Shown here: in pieces, positions 9,683 to 19,568 of the stretch
Position numbering within the stretch: the first letter of the stretch is position 1
Layout of the letters: every line of letters starts with the position of its first letter
NCBI RefSeq assembly: GCF_014646215.1
Contig: NZ_BMNA01000019.1
Span: 1 to 52,873 of the forward strand
DNA from: Nakamurella endophytica
GTDB lineage: Bacteria; Actinomycetota; Actinomycetes; Mycobacteriales; Nakamurellaceae
DNA: 52,873 nucleotides
Direction: 5' to 3'
Notes under the pieces: model-generated
What the model saw: the letters and a program-made list of their open reading frames with translations, nothing else
Databases searched by the model: none
What the model was told of the DNA's origin: nothing
Program-made: the position numbers and the translations under genes

Positions 9683-10900
9683 TCAGTGACCGCGCGGGAA
9701 CGGGTAGGGGTTGTAGTGGCAGGTCCTGCCGTCCGGCGGGATGGTCTGCGGGTCCAGCTTGGCCAGCTCGTCGTCGGCGGTCGACCACGACTGCTGCATC
9801 ATCACGGGCGCCAGGCCGCCGTTCTGGCCGCACGGCTGGTGGTGGTAGCCGAGAGCGTGGCCGACCTCGTGGTTCACCGCATACACGCGGTACGACCCCA
9901 GGTCGCCGTTGAAGGAGACCGCTCCCCTGGTCCACCGCGCGTTGTTGATGACGACGCGCTGCGCCGAGCGCGCGTAGCACGACGCCTCCAGGTGGATGTC
10001 CCACCCGCACAGCGGCGCGCTGCGCACCGTCATCTGGCTGGTCAACGAGATGCGGAAGGACGGCTGTCCCCGGTCGATGCGGCGCAGGGTGAAGTCGCCC
10101 GAGCCGATCCACGACCTGGGGTCGGCGAGGACGGCGTCGACCTTGGCGGCGAACTCCTTGTCGGCGGCCGCCGGTTCGATGCCGTCCTCGACCTCCACGG
10201 TGTAGGTGAAGACCCGGGCGCCGGACCCTCGCGCCGGGCTGGTACCGGCGACCACGTGCCACGTGCCCTTGCCCCGCGCGGTGAACGCCTCCCCCGGCGG
10301 CAGTGCGCCGGAGGGGATGGCGGCGGAGAACGACCCCGACGGATCCGGTCCGGTGGGCGCCGTCGCGGTGGCAGCGGTCGCGCCCGTCGCAGCGGTCGCA
10401 GCGGTCGCACCGGTGACGGAACGGGTCTCCGTGACGGTCGCCGGAGGACCGCTGACGGTGACCGTCGTGGGGACGCCGGACACCACGGTCGTGACCGTCT
10501 GCGCCACCGGGGTGGACGCGGCGGTGCGTGGGGTGTTGCGGGCGACCTGCAGGACCGCCACCACGGTCAGCGCGAGCAGGATGGGGATGGCGTAGCCGCG
10601 CCATCCGACCCGGCGAAGCAACCCTCGGCGTCCGGACGGCGGCCGCGGCGTCCGGCGTCCGCCCGACGACGCGCGCCCGGCGGAGCGCCGGGCGGCGCCG
10701 GTGCTGGTCGCGCCGCTCGACTCCCGGGCGGTGGGGGCGTCGTCGTCCGCCCACAGCGACGACGGACCGATGCCGTGGCCGCGGCGCAGCCCCGTCGGCG
10801 GAACTGCACCGGTATTCCGGCGTCCCGCAGACGACCGGCTGGTCCGGTCGGACCGGCCCGGATCGGCACGATGGTCGCGGGCAGGTCGCGTCACGGTCAC
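9683..10900 (-). CDS. DUF3152 membrane-anchored metalloprotease-like protein
   Basis: 405 aa from a GTG that overlaps the upstream hydrolase stop as GTGA. Layout: about 100 cytoplasmic, Arg/Ser/Gly/Pro-rich residues; one membrane segment (AIPILLALTVVAVLQVA, near 103-119); a Thr/Val/Ala-rich linker with ATAATGATAATAT-type repeats; then the DUF3152 domain. The domain holds NHEVGHALGYHH, a textbook HExxHxxGxxH zinc site, followed by PVMMQQSW that could be a Met-turn. It therefore looks like an extracytoplasmic metzincin-type protease. Family function is not established; activity is my inference from the motif. The homologue Rv3207c keeps the same place but is shorter. Confidence 0.88.
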   Translation of the reverse strand: MTVTRPARDHRADPGRSDRTSRSSAGRRNTGAVPPTGLRRGHGIGPSSLWADDDAPTARESSGATSTGAARRSAGRASSGGRRTPRPPSGRRGLLRRVGWRGYAIPILLALTVVAVLQVARNTPRTAASTPVAQTVTTVVSGVPTTVTVSGPPATVTETRSVTGATAATAATGATAATATAPTGPDPSGSFSAAIPSGALPPGEAFTARGKGTWHVVAGTSPARGSGARVFTYTVEVEDGIEPAAADKEFAAKVDAVLADPRSWIGSGDFTLRRIDRGQPSFRISLTSQMTVRSAPLCGWDIHLEASCYARSAQRVVINNARWTRGAVSFNGDLGSYRVYAVNHEVGHALGYHHQPCGQNGGLAPVMMQQSWSTADDELAKLDPQTIPPDGRTCHYNPYPFPRGH

Positions 10901-11997
10901 GAGGTTGCCACAACGGTGCCCGGCGCCTGCTCCGGCGCGCCCGGCAGGTCCGACCGGCCGGGAGGTCGGCGACCGTGAGTTCCGGCGTGCTCCACCCCGT
11001 CCCAGAGCGCGAGCACGGCGCGTGCCGTGGTGGTCGGGTCCTCCATCATCGCGGTGTGCCCGAGCCCGGGCAGCAGCAGCAGAGAGGCGTCGGGGAACGC
11101 GGCCGCGGTCCGCTCGGCCAGGCGGGGGTCGACCAGTTGGTCGCGGGTGCCCCAGACCACCAGCGTGGGGATCGAGATCCGGGCGGCCGCCGCGCGGAAC
11201 GAGGACGAGCCTCGCGACAGGTAGCTGGTCATCAACGCGCGCAGCGACCCGAGCAGCGACCGGTGCACCCAGGGCAAGCCGGTGCGCCACGCCAGGTCCT
11301 CGGCGGCGGCGCGGAACTGGTCCTCGGTGATCACGGACGGGTCACCGAAACAGACCGCTGCCATCCCGCGCGCCCGCTCCGCCGGGTCGACGGCGGACAG
11401 CCGCCGCACCGCCACTCCCGTCGTCCCGGGCAACAGCAGCAGGGCCAGCCGTCGGTCGGCCCCACGGTCGGTGGTCATCCGGAGATCCGGCACGGCGGGC
11501 GAGATCAGGGTCAGGGACCGGACGAGGTCGGGATGACGGGCGGCGATGCCCACCGCCACCATGCCGCCGAGCGAGTTCCCGACCAGGTGCACCGGGCGGT
11601 CCGAGCGCCGGCGGATGACCGCGGCGACCAGGTCGGCATCGTCCGAGAGCCGGTACCGGCCGTGCGGCGGCGGATCGGACCGTCCGTGCCCGGGCAGGTC
11701 CACGGAGTACCCGACGGCGCGGTCGGCCAGCAGGTCGGCGAGCTGCGTCCAGTTGGTCGTCGACCCCGCCAGCCCGTGCACGTACCAGGCCTGGTCGGAC
11801 GGTGCGGCCGCTCCGAGGGGAGGTGTGGTCCGCCGCACGAAGAGCCCACGCCCGTCGACCCGCTCGTACCAGCCGTCCGGCGGCGGGGCGTCGAGCGGGA
11901 GCGGCTCCGGCAGGGCCCGGTCCGACAGCGGGGCGTCGGACAGGCGGGTCAGCTCGTCATGGACCACCCGGCGATAGACGGGCAGCGTCGGGGACAT
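10897..11997 (-). CDS. Alpha/beta hydrolase
   Basis: 366 aa from ATG 11997 (MSPTLPVYRRV). Seen: oxyanion-side WYVHGLAGS, DLPGHGRSD, nucleophile elbow VGNSLGGMVAVG, a candidate acid in VWGTRDQLVD and the catalytic histidine in LPGLGHTAMMEDP, all in the order of the esterase/lipase fold. No signal peptide is visible. The substrate cannot be told from sequence. It is divergent from the tetR gene with 127 bp between; the downstream DUF3152 gene overlaps by 4 bp, so the two are co-translated. The start is the first Met before the conserved part; its ribosome site is weak. Confidence 0.85.
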   Translation of the reverse strand: MSPTLPVYRRVVHDELTRLSDAPLSDRALPEPLPLDAPPPDGWYERVDGRGLFVRRTTPPLGAAAPSDQAWYVHGLAGSTTNWTQLADLLADRAVGYSVDLPGHGRSDPPPHGRYRLSDDADLVAAVIRRRSDRPVHLVGNSLGGMVAVGIAARHPDLVRSLTLISPAVPDLRMTTDRGADRRLALLLLPGTTGVAVRRLSAVDPAERARGMAAVCFGDPSVITEDQFRAAAEDLAWRTGLPWVHRSLLGSLRALMTSYLSRGSSSFRAAAARISIPTLVVWGTRDQLVDPRLAERTAAAFPDASLLLLPGLGHTAMMEDPTTTARAVLALWDGVEHAGTHGRRPPGRSDLPGAPEQAPGTVVATS

Positions 11998-12047
11998 CTG
12001 TCGATGGTGCCGCAGGCGGACCTCGGGGCGGTCGACGGCCGGACGAC

Positions 12048-12053
12048 TAGGGT
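12048..12053 (+). promoter_or_regulatory. Candidate -10 box for tetR
   Basis: TAGGGT lies 71 bp before the tetR GTG, inside the divergent hydrolase/tetR intergenic region; the resulting leader would contain GGGGAGG and GTGAGG ribosome-site candidates. Confidence 0.35.
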
Positions 12054-12124
12054 GTACCGGGCGCGGCTCCTGCCGCGCGGGACGTGGGCCGCAGCGGCCC
12101 GCGCCGGGGAGGCGGTGAGGCACG

Positions 12125-12748
12125 GTGACCAGGCCGGCGCCTGCAGGGAGCCGATCCACCCCGCGGCTGTCCCGGTCCGACCGGCGGACGCAGTTGCTGG
12201 ACGCCGCCCGATTGGTCTTCGTCGCCCAGGGCTATCACTCCGCGGCCATGGACGACATCGCCGTCGGCGCCGGAGTCAGCAAACCGGTGCTATACCAACA
12301 CTTCCCGTCCAAGCTCGAGCTGTACCTGGCGTTGCTCGCGGAGTCCGCACAGGACATGGTGCAGCGGGTGCGGCAGGCGCTCGACGGCACCGAGGACAAC
12401 CAGGACCGGACCCGCCGCGCGGTCCGCGCCTACTTCACCTACGTCGCCGACGACGCCCAGGCGTACCGGCTGATCTTCGAGTCGGATCTGCGCGGCGAGT
12501 CGTCGGTCGAGACCGTCGTGGAACGCGCCACGGCCGACTGCGTGGAGGCCATCACGGCCACCATCACCGCGGACACCGGTGTGGACCCGCAGCGGGCACG
12601 GCTGCTGGCCGCCGGGATGGTCGGCCTGTCCCAGGTGAGCGCCCGCTGGTGGGTGGCGCAGGGAGGTGGCGTGCCCGTCGACGAGGCCGTCGAGCTCATC
12701 TCGACGCTGGCCTGGCGCGGCATCTCCCGGTTCCCCATGCACGGATAG
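12125..12748 (+). CDS. TetR/AcrR family transcriptional regulator
   Basis: 207 aa, GTG start preceded by a purine-rich GAGG. The N-terminal helix-turn-helix spans about residues 22-68: RRTQLLDAARLVFVAQG, then MDDIAVGAGVSKPVLYQHF. The C-terminal ligand/dimer domain has YFTYVADDAQAYRLIFESDL and ends SRFPMHG. It corresponds in place to Rv3208, next to DUF3107 and DUF3152. The divergent hydrolase is the nearest candidate target, but no obvious palindrome is seen in the shared intergenic region. The ligand is unknown. Confidence 0.92.
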   Translation: MTRPAPAGSRSTPRLSRSDRRTQLLDAARLVFVAQGYHSAAMDDIAVGAGVSKPVLYQHFPSKLELYLALLAESAQDMVQRVRQALDGTEDNQDRTRRAVRAYFTYVADDAQAYRLIFESDLRGESSVETVVERATADCVEAITATITADTGVDPQRARLLAAGMVGLSQVSARWWVAQGGGVPVDEAVELISTLAWRGISRFPMHG

Positions 12749-13080
12749 CGGGCGGTCGATCCGGTCGCGCCGGACCGTCGCGGCGCGGCAGATCCTCTGC
12801 CCGGATCCCCGAGTGCGGCGGAGCATCGGGCGCACCGACGGGTGGACCCGTGGCCCGGCGGGACGAGGCAGGAGCGCAACCCGTGACACGGCCGATGCAC
12901 ACCAGCTCGACACCGTGGCCGGCAGCAATGGCATGCCGGCCCGCGGCGCCCCGGCGCCCGCACCCGTACCCGTCACCCGTCGTGGGCCGGATAGAACGGC
13001 GGCAGGCGGCACGTGGGCTCCGTGACGGCAACCCGTCGTGGCCCCGGCGGTGACGGTGGCAGCCGGTGCGACGCCGAGGA
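12749..13080. other. Convergent intergenic region with one hairpin
   Basis: No convincing gene. Convergent 3' ends of tetR (+) and DUF3107 (-). It holds an 8-bp perfect inverted repeat, GGCCGGCA at 12917-12924 and TGCCGGCC at 12934-12941 with a 9-nt loop, which could terminate either transcript; there is no T-tract. Confidence 0.4.
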
Positions 13081-13311
13081 TCAGGCGGTGACCGCGAAAC
13101 CCACGCGGCGGGTGTCCGAGGGCGCAATCTCGACGTAGGCGATCCGGGCCGACGGCACGATCACCCGACGTCCCTTGTCGTCGACCAGGGTCAGCGTCCC
13201 CTTCGGGTCCTCGAGCGACTTGGCGACCAGCGCCTCGATCTCGTCGGGCTGGGACGCCGAGCTGACGACCAGCTCACGGTTGCTGTCGGTCACACCGATC
13301 TTGACGTCCAC
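13081..13311 (-). CDS. DUF3107 small protein
   Basis: 76 aa, GTG start preceded by AGAGG six nt upstream. Seen: MDVKIGVTDSNRELVV at the start and GRRVIVPSARIAYVEIAP towards the end, matching the actinobacterial DUF3107 family (TB9.4/Rv3208A in M. tuberculosis), a small soluble beta-rich protein of unknown function. No membrane segment. In mycobacteria it also follows the tetR gene. Length and ends agree with the family. Confidence 0.9.
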   Translation of the reverse strand: MDVKIGVTDSNRELVVSSASQPDEIEALVAKSLEDPKGTLTLVDDKGRRVIVPSARIAYVEIAPSDTRRVGFAVTA

Positions 13312-13386
13312 GCTCGACCTCTTCCCGCATCAGACGGTCGCCGTTGTCGGCGACCCGGGCGGACCGGCGTACCGGCCGCACCACCC

Positions 13387-13392
13387 AGGCTA
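13387..13392 (-). promoter_or_regulatory. Candidate -10 box for the DUF3107 gene
   Basis: TAGCCT on the minus strand, 75 bp upstream of the GTG at 13311, in the short gap after the nucS stop. No clear -35. Confidence 0.35.
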
Positions 13393-13462
13393 ATCGACGC
13401 CTCGACGCAGGCTCGCCGCGCGAGCTGCGCCGACGGCGAACAGTGCTGCAGCAGGCCCGGAG

Positions 13463-14122
13463 TCAGAACAGCCGGCCCGCCACGTCGTCCACGCCGCGCA
13501 TCCGGTCGTAGTCCAGGACCAGGCACCGCAGACCGCGGTCCTCGGCGAGCGTGCGGGCCTGCGGCTTGATCTGCTGCGCCGCGAAGACGCCGGTCACCCG
13601 ACCCAGCAACGGGTCGCGGCTGAGCAGGTCGACGTACCGGGTGAGCTGCTCGACGCCCTCGATCTCGCCGCGGCGTTTGATCTCCACGGCCACCACGGCA
13701 CCGGACGCGTCCCGGCACAGCAGGTCCACCGGCCCGACCGGCGTCGGGTACTCCCGCCGGATCAACCTGTACCCGGCTCCCAGCAGCTCGACCTGCTCGG
13801 CCAGCAGAGCCTGCAGGTGCGCCTCCACGCCGTCCTTGACCAGCCCGGGATCGGCGCCCAGCGCATGGCTGGAGTCGTGCAGCACCTCCTCGATCGTGAT
13901 GAGGAGCTGCTCCCCCGCCTTGTTCTCGACCCGCCACAGTCCCGGTTCCTCGGTGAGCCAGCACGGTGGGGACATCCAGTTCAGCGGCTTGTAGGCACGG
14001 TCGTCGGCGTGGATCGACACGGACCCGTCCGCCTTGATCAGCAACAGGCGGGGCGCCATCGGCAGGTGGGCGGTCAGCCGCCCGACGTAGTCGACGGCAC
14101 AGCGGGCAACCACCAGACGCAC
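13463..14122 (-). CDS. nucS: NucS/EndoMS mismatch endonuclease
   Basis: 219 aa, GTG start. It cuts both strands at mismatches and provides the non-canonical mismatch repair of Actinomycetota that lack MutS/MutL. Seen: N-terminal DNA-binding part with [23 protein letters not shown] split over residues 12-34, and a C-terminal RecB-like nuclease with PVDLL (Asp133) and VAVEIKRRG (Glu147, Lys149). The extreme C-terminus AGRLF resembles a sliding-clamp-binding peptide, as reported for the family. Active-site residues are complete. A TAGGCT box six nt before the GTG predicts a leaderless mRNA. Confidence 0.94.
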   Translation of the reverse strand: MRLVVARCAVDYVGRLTAHLPMAPRLLLIKADGSVSIHADDRAYKPLNWMSPPCWLTEEPGLWRVENKAGEQLLITIEEVLHDSSHALGADPGLVKDGVEAHLQALLAEQVELLGAGYRLIRREYPTPVGPVDLLCRDASGAVVAVEIKRRGEIEGVEQLTRYVDLLSRDPLLGRVTGVFAAQQIKPQARTLAEDRGLRCLVLDYDRMRGVDDVAGRLF

Positions 14123-14128
14123 CGGAGC

Positions 14129-14134
14129 AGCCTA
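14129..14134 (-). promoter_or_regulatory. -10 box of nucS, leaderless
   Basis: TAGGCT on the minus strand with exactly 6 nt to the GTG start at 14122, so transcription should begin at or next to the start codon. Confidence 0.6.
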
Positions 14135-14428
14135 TCGGCCCGTCCGCCGCCCGCCGGAATCCGCTCGATCTCGCATCGGGTGCGCAAGGACCGCCAGCAG
14201 CGGACGTCCGCATTGCACCGGCCGGCAGGCTGCCCGCACCGGCCCGCGGCCGTCGCGACCGGACCGACACCCTGGCCGGACCGGCCACGACGGCGGCCGG
14301 GATCCGGTCACCGGCCCGCGGCCGCGGCGCGGTGCACACCGTCCGGCACGGACCGCGGTGCACCGTCGACGGAACCAACGGACCGGACGGTCCGGCTGCC
14401 CGACGGGACACGCACGACGCGACACGTC

Positions 14429-14458
14429 GACAGGGACATGCATGACAGGGACACGCAT
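14429..14458 (+). repeat. 15-bp tandem duplication
   Basis: GACAGGGACATGCAT followed directly by GACAGGGACACGCAT, one mismatch in 15. Non-coding as far as I can see. Confidence 0.7.
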
Positions 14459-14566
14459 GACGGAACACCCGCCGCACCGCGGATCTGCTCGGGCGGACAC
14501 CCGCGCAACCGCAGGCCTGCCCGGTCGGGCACGGGGACACCGCGGACCGCCCGGCCGGATCCGAGC

Positions 14567-15823
14567 TCAGCCGGCGACGCGCTGCACGTCGGCGCCCAGG
14601 GCCTGCAGGTCCTCGACGAACCAGGGATAGCCCCGGTCGATGTGCCCGACCTCGTGCACCTGGGTGACTCCTTCGGCCACCAGCCCGGCGAGCACCAGGC
14701 CGGCCCCGGCACGGATGTCGGTCGCCCAGACCGGCGCGCTGGACAGCCGCTCGCGGCCCCGCAGCGACGCGTGGTGACCGTCGGTCCTGGCGTCCGCGCC
14801 CATCCGGATCAGCTCGTCGACGAACCGGAACCGGGCCTCGAACACGTTCTCGGTGATCAGCGAGTGGCCGTCCGCCACCGCCGCCAGGGCCAGTGCCATC
14901 GGCTGCAGGTCGGTCGGGAACCCGGGGTACGGCATGGTCAGCACGTCGACGGCGCGCGGCCGCCCCGCCATGTCGACCAGGAAGCCGTCGGGCTCCACCG
15001 CGATGCTGGCCCCGGCCTCGGACAGCCGGTCCAGCGGCGCGGACAGGTGGGCGGCGTCCACTCCCTCGACGCGGATCCGCCCGCGGGTCATCACCGCCGC
15101 GTACGCCCAGGTGCCGCCGACCACCCGGTCGCCGACCGTGCGGTGCTCGGTGGGACGGAGCTGGTCGACGCCCTCGATGGTGATGGTCGCCGAGCCGGCG
15201 CCGGTCACCCGGGCGCCCATCTGCCCCAGCATGACGGCCAGGTCGACGATCTCCGGCTCCCGCGCGGCGTTGCGGATGGTCGTCGTGCCGCGCGCCAGCA
15301 CCGCGGCCATCAGGATGTTCTCGGTCGCACCGACGCTCGGGAAGTCCAGCACGATGTCGGCGCCATGCAGCCCGTCGGCCTCGCCGATGACGAAACCGTG
15401 CTCGATGGCCATCCGCGCGCCCATGGCGCGCAGGCCGCTCTGGTGCATGTCCAGCGGGCGGGACCCGATGGCGTCCCCGCCGGGGAGGGCCACCCGGGCG
15501 CGCAGGCACCGTCCCATCAGCGGGCCGAGCACGCACACGGACGCCCGCAGCCGGCCCACGGCCGGGAAGTCCGCCGCCCAGGCGAGGTCGGCGGGCACGG
15601 TGATCGAGACCTCGTCACCGGAGATCTTGACGATGCATCCGAGCCCGCCCAGGACGTCGGCCATCAGCGGCACGTCGAGGATCGCGGGGGCGTTGGTCAG
15701 CACGGTCGTGCCCTCGGCGAGCAGCGCGGCGGCCATCAGCTTCAGCACGCTGTTCTTGGCGCCCGCCACCCGGACGTGCCCGTCCAGCCGCGCGCCCCCG
15801 GCGACCAGGAAGGTGTCGTCCAC
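14567..15823 (-). CDS. murA: UDP-N-acetylglucosamine 1-carboxyvinyltransferase MurA
   Basis: 418 aa. First committed step of peptidoglycan synthesis: transfers enolpyruvate from PEP to UDP-GlcNAc in the cytosol. Seen: substrate-binding [17 protein letters not shown] near residue 19, the mobile catalytic loop [14 protein letters not shown], and C-terminal [11 protein letters not shown]. In the loop the usual catalytic/fosfomycin-target Cys is Asp117 (codon GAC at 15475-15473). This is the natural substitution known to give fosfomycin insensitivity in mycobacteria and Chlamydia. GTG start, with TAGAGT 7 nt upstream implying a leaderless transcript. It is divergent from the cobalamin adenosyltransferase gene, as in M. 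tuberculosis. Confidence 0.96.
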   Translation of the reverse strand: MDDTFLVAGGARLDGHVRVAGAKNSVLKLMAAALLAEGTTVLTNAPAILDVPLMADVLGGLGCIVKISGDEVSITVPADLAWAADFPAVGRLRASVCVLGPLMGRCLRARVALPGGDAIGSRPLDMHQSGLRAMGARMAIEHGFVIGEADGLHGADIVLDFPSVGATENILMAAVLARGTTTIRNAAREPEIVDLAVMLGQMGARVTGAGSATITIEGVDQLRPTEHRTVGDRVVGGTWAYAAVMTRGRIRVEGVDAAHLSAPLDRLSEAGASIAVEPDGFLVDMAGRPRAVDVLTMPYPGFPTDLQPMALALAAVADGHSLITENVFEARFRFVDELIRMGADARTDGHHASLRGRERLSSAPVWATDIRAGAGLVLAGLVAEGVTQVHEVGHIDRGYPWFVEDLQALGADVQRVAG

Positions 15824-15830
15824 GCTGGGG

Positions 15831-15836
15831 ACTCTA
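15831..15836 (-). promoter_or_regulatory. -10 box of murA, leaderless
   Basis: TAGAGT on the minus strand, 7 nt before the GTG start at 15823. Confidence 0.6.
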
Positions 15837-16144
15837 TCGCCGTGCCGCCTCCACCCCGGCCGGTCCGCGGCTCCCGCGCGACGCCCCGCCGGGCGGGACG
15901 GGGGACGTCGGCCGCCGGGCAGAGGTCCAGGGCGCGGACCGTCCGAGCTGCCGGCGGCGGGTCCGGTGACTCAGGGCGGGAGCAGGACCGGGCCCCCCGG
16001 TGCCACGACATCGTCCGTCGTCCGTCGCCCGGCCCGTCCGCGTCGGCCGTCCTCCCGACACGCCGCCGGCCGACACGGTGTCCGCGCCGGCCGGTCCCGG
16101 GCCGAGACGCGGGCTGACCCGTCGGACCGTCCGGAGCCGGCACC

Positions 16145-16150
16145 TATCCT
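16145..16150 (+). promoter_or_regulatory. -10 box of the cobalamin adenosyltransferase gene, leaderless
   Basis: TATCCT ends 6 nt before the ATG at 16157; no ribosome-binding site fits between them. Confidence 0.6.
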
Positions 16151-16156
16151 GGCGCG

Positions 16157-16732
16157 ATGGCCGTCCACCTGACCCGCATCTACACCCGCACCGGCGACGA
16201 CGGGACGACCGGTCTCGCCGACTTCTCGCGGGTGGCCAAGACGGACCCGCGGCTGGTCGCCTACGCCGACTGCGACGAGACGAACGCCGCGCTCGGCTTG
16301 GTGGTGGCGCTGGGATCGCCGGCGGCTCCCGTACTGGCCGTCGTGCGCCGGCTGCAGAACGAGCTGTTCGACCTCGGCGCGGACCTGTCCACGCCGGTCG
16401 TACCGGATCCGGAGCATCCGCCGCTGCGGATCACCACGGAGTACGTGTCCCGCCTCGAGGCCGACTGTGATCTGTTCAACGAGCAGCTCGAGCCGCTGCA
16501 CAGCTTCGTGCTCCCGGGCGGGACGGCCGCCGCGGCCCTGCTGCACCAGGCCCGGACGGTCGCCCGCCGGGCCGAGCGCAGCGCGTGGGCGCTGATGGCG
16601 GCGGATCCGGACCGGACGAACCCGTTGGCGCCGACGTACCTCAACCGGCTGTCCGACCTGCTGTTCATCCTGGCCCGGGTGGCGAACCCGGCCGGCGACG
16701 TCACCTGGGTGCCGGGCGGCAAGCGGGACTGA
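16157..16732 (+). CDS. PduO-type cob(I)alamin adenosyltransferase
   Basis: 191 aa. Converts cob(I)alamin and ATP to adenosylcobalamin, the cofactor of enzymes such as methylmalonyl-CoA mutase. Seen: N-terminal ATP-binding IYTRTGDDGTTGLADFSRV, then YADCDETNAALG, a helical core, and the signature RRAERSAWALM and YLNRLSDLLFILAR. Length and order fit the PduO/CobO-type trimeric family (Rv1314c in M. tuberculosis, also beside murA). ATG start with a leaderless-type promoter. Transcription ends towards a strong hairpin at 16890-16916. Confidence 0.94.
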   Translation: MAVHLTRIYTRTGDDGTTGLADFSRVAKTDPRLVAYADCDETNAALGLVVALGSPAAPVLAVVRRLQNELFDLGADLSTPVVPDPEHPPLRITTEYVSRLEADCDLFNEQLEPLHSFVLPGGTAAAALLHQARTVARRAERSAWALMAADPDRTNPLAPTYLNRLSDLLFILARVANPAGDVTWVPGGKRD

Positions 16733-16889
16733 CGGGGCGGGATCCGCGGAGACAGCCGGTTCCGGGGCCGGCGGCCGCCCGCACCCGGCGGGCAGCGACC
16801 GGCCCGCGGAGCCGGACGTCGCGGGCCGGGCCGCCGTAGCAGCGGCGGTCGCGGAGATCCGTCGACCGCGACGGGGCCGCCGGGACCCG

Positions 16890-16916
16890 GCCGGTCCCGG
16901 ACGTTCCGGGACCGGC
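16890..16916. terminator. Bidirectional terminator hairpin
   Basis: Perfect 12-bp inverted repeat, GCCGGTCCCGGA / TCCGGGACCGGC, with a 3-nt CGT loop, between the convergent cobalamin adenosyltransferase and DUF2550 genes. A second 7-bp stem (GTCGCGG 16848-16854, CCGCGAC 16866-16872) precedes it. No T-tract on either side. The remaining 16733-17022 sequence shows no gene. Confidence 0.65.
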
Positions 16917-17022
16917 TCGCGTCGGTGGCCGCGGACAGCCCACGACCATCCGCCCGGTCGGCCGGTGCAGCGCGATCGCTGCCCCGCCGCCGGCTCCACG
17001 CCCGCCGCCGACGACCCGCCGG

Positions 17023-17469
17023 TCAGCCGCGCGCCTGCCGCCCCCGCGACTGCCCCAGTGCCGGTGGCACCGACTCCAGCCAGGCCTGCAGGCCGGTGAG
17101 ACTCTGCTCGGACAAGGCCATCTCGAACGGCTGCCGGCCGTCGTTGCACCGCACGATCACCGACCCGACCGGCAGCAGGTCGGCCTCCCCGCGGGTCGGC
17201 GACCGCCGGGCACCGATTTCGAGATCCTCGCGGTCCAGCGTGCGCGACGCCAGCGGCAGCGGCGAGAACGACCGGTAGAGCACCAGAGCGGTGTCGGAGA
17301 AGCGGCCCTGGCCGAACACCCAACCACGGGACCGGCTCGACGACTCCGGCCGCCAGCACAGGTCCACACCGCCGGCCCGGCTCAGCAGGGACCGGCGGAT
17401 CGCCACGGCGACGATGAGCACCACGATGGCGAGCAACAGCGCGAGGCCGACGACCTCTGCGCTCTGCAT
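17023..17469 (-). CDS. DUF2550 membrane protein
   Basis: 148 aa. One N-terminal membrane helix (VVGLALLLAIVVLIVAVAI, near 6-24) and then a soluble domain with RGWVFGQGRF, LYRSFSPLPLASRTLDR and a C-terminal QSLTGLQAWLES. This is the actinobacterial DUF2550 family, of unknown function, which follows the ATP synthase epsilon gene (Rv1312 after atpC in M. tuberculosis). Only 16 nt separate it from atpC, so it is probably the last gene of the atp operon. Confidence 0.88.
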   Translation of the reverse strand: MQSAEVVGLALLLAIVVLIVAVAIRRSLLSRAGGVDLCWRPESSSRSRGWVFGQGRFSDTALVLYRSFSPLPLASRTLDREDLEIGARRSPTRGEADLLPVGSVIVRCNDGRQPFEMALSEQSLTGLQAWLESVPPALGQSRGRQARG

Positions 17470-17485
17470 GCCGGACCGGATCCGC

Positions 17486-17878
17486 TCAGATCGACTCGCC
17501 GGCGGCGAGCAGCTGTGCCCGCGCCCGGCGCAGTTCCTGCAGGGCGTCGGCGGAGTCGCCGCCGCGGGCCTTGGCGTCCTCGTAGGCCTTGCGGGCGTGG
17601 GTCACGTCGATCTCGTCACGCAGCTCGGCATCCTCGGCCAGGATCGACACGCCGTCCCGGGTCACCGAGAGGAAACCGCCGTGGACGGCGACGCTCATCA
17701 CGGAGCCGTCCGGCGACACGATCCGGGCTGCGAAGCCCTCACGCAGCTGCGCCAGCAGCGGGGCGTGCCCCGGCAGGACGCCGATGTCGCCGTCGACCGT
17801 CCGGGCCACCACCATCTGCGCGGTACCCGACCAGATCTGGCGCTCGACGGCGACCAGGTCGACCTGCATCTCTGCCAC
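17486..17878 (-). CDS. atpC: F1Fo ATP synthase epsilon subunit
   Basis: 130 aa. Central-stalk subunit linking the gamma subunit to the c-ring. Seen: N-terminal beta-barrel with VEIV-like [16 protein letters not shown] and [16 protein letters not shown], then a short C-terminal helical pair ([26 protein letters not shown]). The start is set at GTG 17878: it aligns with the family N-terminus and has GGAG at 17888-17885 six nt upstream. A GTG six codons earlier is open but less supported. Last F1 gene, 184 nt after atpD. Confidence 0.95.
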   Translation of the reverse strand: MAEMQVDLVAVERQIWSGTAQMVVARTVDGDIGVLPGHAPLLAQLREGFAARIVSPDGSVMSVAVHGGFLSVTRDGVSILAEDAELRDEIDVTHARKAYEDAKARGGDSADALQELRRARAQLLAAGESI

Positions 17879-17965
17879 GGACGGCTCCGCCTCCACTCCG
17901 GTCGATGTGTCTCCGGCCGCGACGGCCGCCGGCGGGCGAACCCGCTCCGGCGGCCGGACGACCCG

Positions 17966-17971
17966 AGTCTA
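17966..17971 (-). promoter_or_regulatory. Possible internal -10 box before atpC
   Basis: TAGACT on the minus strand in the 184-nt atpD-atpC gap, flanked by CCCG and CGGG. It may give extra atpC-DUF2550 transcript. Confidence 0.25.
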
Positions 17972-18062
17972 ACGGGCTCTGCCAGGTGCTCGGTCCGCCG
18001 CGAGGGCACCGGGCACCGGCGGACGCCGGCGGCCCCGCGGGTGCGGGACCGCCGGCGACGGC

Positions 18063-19568
<1,506 letters not shown>

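Larger units (their letters stand above)
14123..14566. other. 444-bp intergenic region between murA and nucS
   Basis: No convincing gene. It contains the nucS promoter, two copies of ACCGGCCCGCGGCCG (near 14238 and 14310), a GGACCGGACGGTCC inverted repeat, and a 15-bp tandem duplication at 14429-14458. No terminator hairpin stands out behind murA. Confidence 0.45.
15824..16156. other. Divergent promoter region murA / cobalamin adenosyltransferase
   Basis: 333 bp with a leaderless-type -10 box at each end, pointing outward. The interior is GC-rich with no gene or clear palindrome that I can support. Confidence 0.5.

Noticed and set aside
8261..10978. 905-codon open frame on the plus strand across moeZ and the DUF3152 gene
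   Set aside because: Antisense of two well-supported genes; no domain pattern and typical GC-rich shadow composition.
14308..14712. Possible small gene in the murA-nucS gap
   Set aside because: Overlaps the murA 3' end in another frame and has a random-looking composition.
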